Below, one piece after another: positions 59,541 to 64,000 of a stretch of 64,000 nucleotides of DNA (within the stretch, counting starts at the first letter, position 1; every line of letters starts with the position of its first letter). Made by a program: the position numbers and the translations under genes. Under the pieces are notes generated by a model, which had not been told where the DNA came from, ran no database searches, and worked only from the letters and a program-made list of their open reading frames with translations. The stretch is from assembly GCA_035235625.1 (NCBI GenBank), contig CP141143.1:41773178-41837177 (forward strand), read 5' to 3'. This DNA is from Saururus chinensis (Eukaryota > Streptophyta > Magnoliopsida > Piperales > Saururaceae).

Positions 59541-61306
59541 CTAATTAGGGTATATGGAGGAGGACTCTTAGCTTTTGGGGGCAAAGGAGGAGCTGCCCAT
59601 GGATTTTCTGGTGAGCCTGGCCAACGATGGAGGCACGTATGCAATGGTGGAAAAGAGTGAGCATGAAGACAGACAATGATTCGACAATAACCCAACAATC
59701 GAGGTAGGATCATCGAATAACTTAAGTTTTTCATGGAATGGTTCAATTAGGGATGCCCTAATCTAAAATTAGGTAATGAGATTTAGTTATGTTATTAATT
59801 TATTAATAAAAAGGAGTGGATGCTTGAGGAGGTAGCCAACTGGCCTGCCACCATCGGCCCCACTGTTGGCCGACATCCGATATTTTTTGGCCATCTGTGA
59901 GTCACCATTTTCCGCTGTAGTGGAGAAGCCCCCTCAGCCAGGTACCAGCAGGAGAGGTTGTCACCATTCTCCCCTCAGCTGATCTTAGTCTCAGATGATA
60001 TGAAGAGGAAAGGTAGTGGTGTAGCCGCCTGCCAGTATGCTGAGCCTCTGTCTCATGCCTTCTACTTCTTTTCATCCTAGCAAAATCTCCACCACCTAGA
60101 TCTGGCAGAGGGTGGTTGCTACCACCACCGTGTTTCTTTTGCTTGTCTTCAACTCCATTGGGCAGCAGACATTCAGAAAGATGGTGTTGCTTCTGTTACC
60201 CCCTAAATCCCCATGCTTCCTTTTATCACCAACTAGATGCAGGAGGATATCACGCCCTAAACGTAACCCCCGAAAACACCGGCTATGGGAGTGAATGAGA
60301 CTATGGGAGTGGGTTCATGGGAGAGCAAAGGCACAACAATCACTAATCCCGCAACCTAGTGGCTGATGGAGTTCATAAATTTTGCCCCTTGTGAGCTATC
60401 AGAAAGAGGAGGGTTGGGAGGGGCTCTGTCGGAGGTAATACCTATTGAACCGGGTTCAGTTCAATAAGGCTCAGATATGGAAAAAAATCAAGAAAATCAC
60501 ATAATGTCCAAAGGAATATGATGAATAACGGTACAAATTTTCAAACTTGGAAAAAATCACAAAGCATATAAAATGACTTTTTACCTTTAGAAGTGAACAA
60601 TAGTAATATTTAATTACAGTTCTCAGGCTCCAGTTCATGGCGGTTAGACGTTAGAAAAATTTGAAAAAAACTCCTAACGACTATAGGTGAATATAGAGTG
60701 GCCTGACCAAGTTTATGGAAAAATTTTAAATCATATAAAATGACCTTTTTACCCCTTATCATTAAAACTTACCCTACTTAGGGTCTCTAGTTCAAGGGCC
60801 TATCAGTGGATTTAAAAATTGAGAAAATTCTCAATGAGATTTTAATGCACACCCTAAATATAGACCACAACATATAGTGAGGAAAATCCTAGTAAATGGG
60901 TAATTGACCATTTTACCTTTAGGTTTAAGGATAAACTGTTAGGTCAACCAAGGTCAGTTCACGGGGCACATGACCCTAGTAAATTCTAGAAAAATTACAC
61001 TGTCCATGATGTCAAGTAGTACCCTTGAGCTAAATTTTGAAACCATTTGATTTCAATAGGGCTTTGAATAAAATAACAGAAATACCCTTATGTAACTCCC
61101 CGACCCTAGCCAGGGTCCAGAAATCTTGAATAAAAAATTTTCTTTCTTAAACAAGCAAACATCATGTGTGTGAGAGGTATAATGTTCATCTATGCACTCA
61201 GAGCTTCAAAGATTCCCTGTTCGTAGGCTAGAGTTATAATGTTCATATACACACAATGAAGCTTCAAAGTTTGTCACATGTAAGTAAAAATAAAACTTAT
61301 ATAAGC

Positions 61307-61657
61307 AAAAATTATATAAATAGTATTAAAAAAATTTACCAAAATAGTGTGCAGTTACAAATATCTACCAAAATAGTGTTGATTTTTGCCACATATGCGC
61401 CAATTGGGTGATGGTGCCCGTGTGGCATTTTTTATAATTTTTAGGTGATTTTTTCCTTCCAAAGGATGAAACTGTCATTAATCAGATTTTGTCCTCCACA
61501 AGGTGATTTCATCCTTTGGAAGGACAAAATCACCTATTTTTTTTTTAAAAAAAGCCACCGCTGGCACCTACATGGCAAAAACCAACACCATTTCGATAAA
61601 TATTTCTAATTGAATACTATTTTGGTATTTTTTTAATATTATTTATATAATTTTTTT
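61307..61657. mobile_element. Foldback / MITE-like hairpin inserted in the solo LTR
   Basis: About 350 bp form one long inverted repeat. The left arm 'attatataaatagtattaaa' to 'ttaccaaaatagtgt' pairs with the right arm 'actattttggtatttttt' to 'taatattatttatataattt'. Inner arms 'aggtgattttttccttccaa' + 'aggatgaaa' (61443-61471) and their complement (61507-61535) match at about 28 of 29 positions around a loop of about 35 bp. The homologous place in the other solo LTR (near 42420) lacks this block, so it is an insertion. No coding sequence. It may be a MITE or foldback element; the target duplication is hard to separate from the AT-rich ends. Confidence 0.85.
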
Positions 61658-62154
61658 AATTTATAATTATAATTAATTTGGATCGGGCCAATGTTGCCTT
61701 GCTGTTGGTTGCCTACATACATATTGGATAACATTTATAATATTATTGTAATACGTTCAGATTCGAATGTTGTTCTACCTAATGTCTATTACATACTTCA
61801 GGCCATATAGAAACACATACAACAAAATATAATCGGAGTCATATAGAAGCCAATAAATCAGTGGAACACACACATCTCTCTCTATCACAAAGCCGAGCAT
61901 AACACTATCACAATCTGACATCTCGCTCTACCCAAGAGCGGGATAGAATACATTAGGTCATATAAGAACATATAAGATCTATGCATATCAAAACATATTG
62001 GATCATAGCATAGCATAACATAACATAACGGATCATAGCATGACATATATCCTAATTAGCACATGCATTTATATAATTAAATCGGAAGGTCAGAAATGCT
62101 TACTCCCTTATTGTTTCATAAGTAGTGGCATCTAGAGTTGTTTGTTCTATCAGG

Positions 62155-62560
62155 GCATCCTCTCCTTCATATTCAGAGATGGTAGTCAAAGCCTCCTCTT
62201 ACCCAGAGACACTTTTCATTTTCCACACCCATAGGTAACAAACAGAATATCCTCTTGTCTAGAGATACTTCTCACTTTCCATACCCAGACGCAATAGACA
62301 GAATATCTACTTACCCGAAGACACTTTCTTCTTTCCATACTTATAAGCTACAGGCAGATTCTCCCCTTACCCCGGGGGTGTTTCTCTTGTGTGGCCCTTA
62401 GATAGAGGACAAAGCCTCCCCTTCTCTGGTCACTTTTCTCGTTGTGGCCCGACAACTGAGGAAAGAACCTCCTCTTGCTCCAGACACTTTTCTTCCTTTG
62501 GTGCTCGAGGACGACGGGTAGAGCCTCTTCTTATCTCAGGATATTTCTCCCTTATACAAT
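62155..62560 (-). repeat. Imperfect tandem repeat of about 60 bp in the solo LTR
   Basis: Roughly seven diverged units share 'cagagacacttttc', 'cccatag..aac' and 'cagaatatcctcttac'. The counterpart in the other family S copy is at 42945-43490. The open frame over 62389-62727 is a by-product. Confidence 0.7.
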
Positions 62561-64000
62561 TACCAACAAGGCAAAACAACGGCTCTGCGCCCACAGTTTT
62601 GCAAGTGAGTATCCGCCCCTCGACAAGCATTTGTTCGCATGTCACATGCATCTGTCACATGGATGCACTGTTTCTTTTCTTTTTTAAAAGCCTTATAACT
62701 TCAAATACTCGTATCTTTTTTTCCTAAACTCAGATTCGTGCGTTCTTGGCACCATTGGACTCGTATTGATGAGACCTTCGAAACTACAACACTTAAAAAA
62801 CTTAAACCTACTCTTTTTAAGTGAGTCCTACCTATATTGTACCCTTTTTGAGGTTATAATATTTGCTCCCGATCTCCGTTTTGCACATTCTTCAATTCGA
62901 TGTGCTTGTTACTTGGAGCTCTACCCATATATAGAGGTTTCAAGTTATAAAATCTTATAAAATTCTTCTAAAAATTATTTAATTAGACGTAATAAAAAAA
63001 TGAGTTGTTAGACCTTATGAGTGAACCACCCACATTCGTATGAATGGAAGCGCAAGTCGATTTGAGAGTAAAGCCTTAGGAGAGGACAATGACTTAAATC
63101 AATAGAAGGGCAATGAGATGACTAGAATGACCATAGTGAGGGTACCATACCTCAGGTGGTAGAATTACACTAATGCCCTTAGGGGCAATATATTTTATTT
63201 CCATCGAAATAGACAACCTAGTTAACCAAAAGTTAAGGTACGTTATAATGATATTAAATGGTTGTAAATGGAAGGGGTGTTACCAGTGGGTGACACAAAG
63301 ACCTTTATAGGTTACAATGTCATAGGTTATAAGGGGAAGAACCTTAATTCTCATGGCTTAAGGTAGCGTATTACACGTCTCTACAATGCATCGATCCATT
63401 AGGGTACGTAACTCACGTGGTGCATTAGAGTTATTTACATTCTCTGTCTTGAATTCGCTGAGCCCTAGCCATGCAAATGAGTACAATGGACCTCTGTTTA
63501 TTATTATGGACTTATATGACTTCATGTTATTTACGTTGATTATTCCGATGCATGCTTTTATTATTGATGCATTAATTTATATCGGTAACTTAATAAAGAT
63601 TAATCAAGAGATATTGGTTGTCGTTAGATTGGAGCGGAGAACATCTAATTAAGATAAAGACTAAAATATATCAACAACATTTGGGACCAGTTCATGGAGT
63701 AAACTAGGCCCTAATATAGAACTTTACCTTGATTAATGACCTGAGGGTAGTTATTGGAGTTTATTCTAGTCTCATAGAGACAATTAGGGTTTGGGATATT
63801 CTCTCAGTCATAGCTCAGTGGATGAGCTATTTATTGGGCTGATTCACAATGTGAAGAGGACCTAAATAGTTTGGTGAATATTTGACTGGATGAAAATAAT
63901 CTAGACTAAGTTTCAAATGTTTGGGGTAGTCAATTGTCATAAAGACCTTAGGCTTCTATGGGTTACATTAGTATTGTCTTAGAAGACATTTTCTCCCTGA

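Larger units (their letters stand above)
61086..63017 (-). mobile_element. Second solo LTR of family S with perfect 5-bp target-site duplication
   Basis: The element is 61091-63012 (1922 bp), homologous to 42203-44038 and in the same minus orientation. It is flanked on both sides by CCTTA (61086-61090 and 63013-63017). Ends are TGTAACTCCCCGACC and 'gagttgttaga', the last base pair differing from the usual CA. Shared landmarks include 'agggtccagaaatc', 'gtgcgagaggtacaatgttc', 'aatttggatcgggccaa', 'gttgcctacatac' and 'agacgtaataaaaaaatgag'. It carries a roughly 350-bp foldback insertion and a 60-bp tandem block. Confidence 0.9.
59170..64000 (+). mobile_element. Family A LTR, running off the right edge, with nested insertions
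   Basis: The start, 'tttaatgttcgagaattttc' followed by 'aatcgaccatgtgg', matches the family A start, allowing for an altered first dinucleotide. It continues with 'agaataactta', 'gaaagtagatagaaagagct', 'accaagaatgcatgaatcag' and a TATA box at +361, down to 'cacccttatg'-type sequence at 61090. There a family S solo LTR interrupts it. Family A resumes at 63013 and continues through 'ggttgtcgttagattgg', 'gggaccagttcatggagt' and 'gggtttgggatattctctc'. Excluding the insert, about 2.9 kb of LTR is present and the end lies outside the window. Non-coding. Confidence 0.82.

Overview
The window looks like heterochromatin from a plant nuclear genome, most likely a flowering plant. It is dominated by an AT-rich tandem satellite and by nested Ty3/gypsy LTR retrotransposon fossils (Athila-like and chromovirus-like), with one scrap of Ty1/copia integrase. 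I found no host protein-coding gene, no tRNA or rRNA gene, and no bacterial-style feature. The species cannot be named from the sequence alone.

Layout. 1-391 is a scrap of an Athila-like element's 3' non-coding region. 391-1744 is unassigned, probably LTR debris. 1745-29900 is a satellite array with a monomer of about 318 bp. It is interrupted by a copia integrase scrap (7021-7277) and by a minus-strand 3.4-kb LTR of 'family A' (11053-14494). 29901-37097 is a retroelement cluster: a perfectly phased 60-bp minisatellite, a truncated family A LTR (30888-32586), a roughly 3.9-kb LTR of another family (32587-36534), and a gypsy gag scrap with two zinc knuckles (36535-37095). The satellite then returns inverted (37098-40645) and flips back to plus orientation as a divergent subfamily (40646-41775).

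42108-49160 is an Athila-like gag-protease element with its 3' LTR. A solo LTR of 'family S' (42203-44038) sits in its gag region, flanked by a perfect 5-bp duplication. 49188-58046 is a chromovirus-like Ty3/gypsy element with both LTRs. Its reverse transcriptase region is split by a 3.4-kb family A LTR (52027-55397). 59170 to the right edge is another family A LTR. It carries a second family S solo LTR (61091-63012), which itself carries a foldback/MITE-like hairpin (about 61307-61657).

These parts do not form a working pathway. The sequence records satellite amplification (segmental duplications of about 4.2 kb and 2.15 kb, inversion, shared truncated monomers) overlaid by repeated retroelement insertion and LTR-LTR recombination. 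The most interesting candidate is the 318-bp satellite itself, with a 16-bp perfect palindrome in many monomers, higher-order structure and an orientation switch. A centromeric or pericentromeric role is possible but unproven. All coding pieces are remnants of mobile elements. Monomer counts, LTR divergence and homology calls were made by eye.
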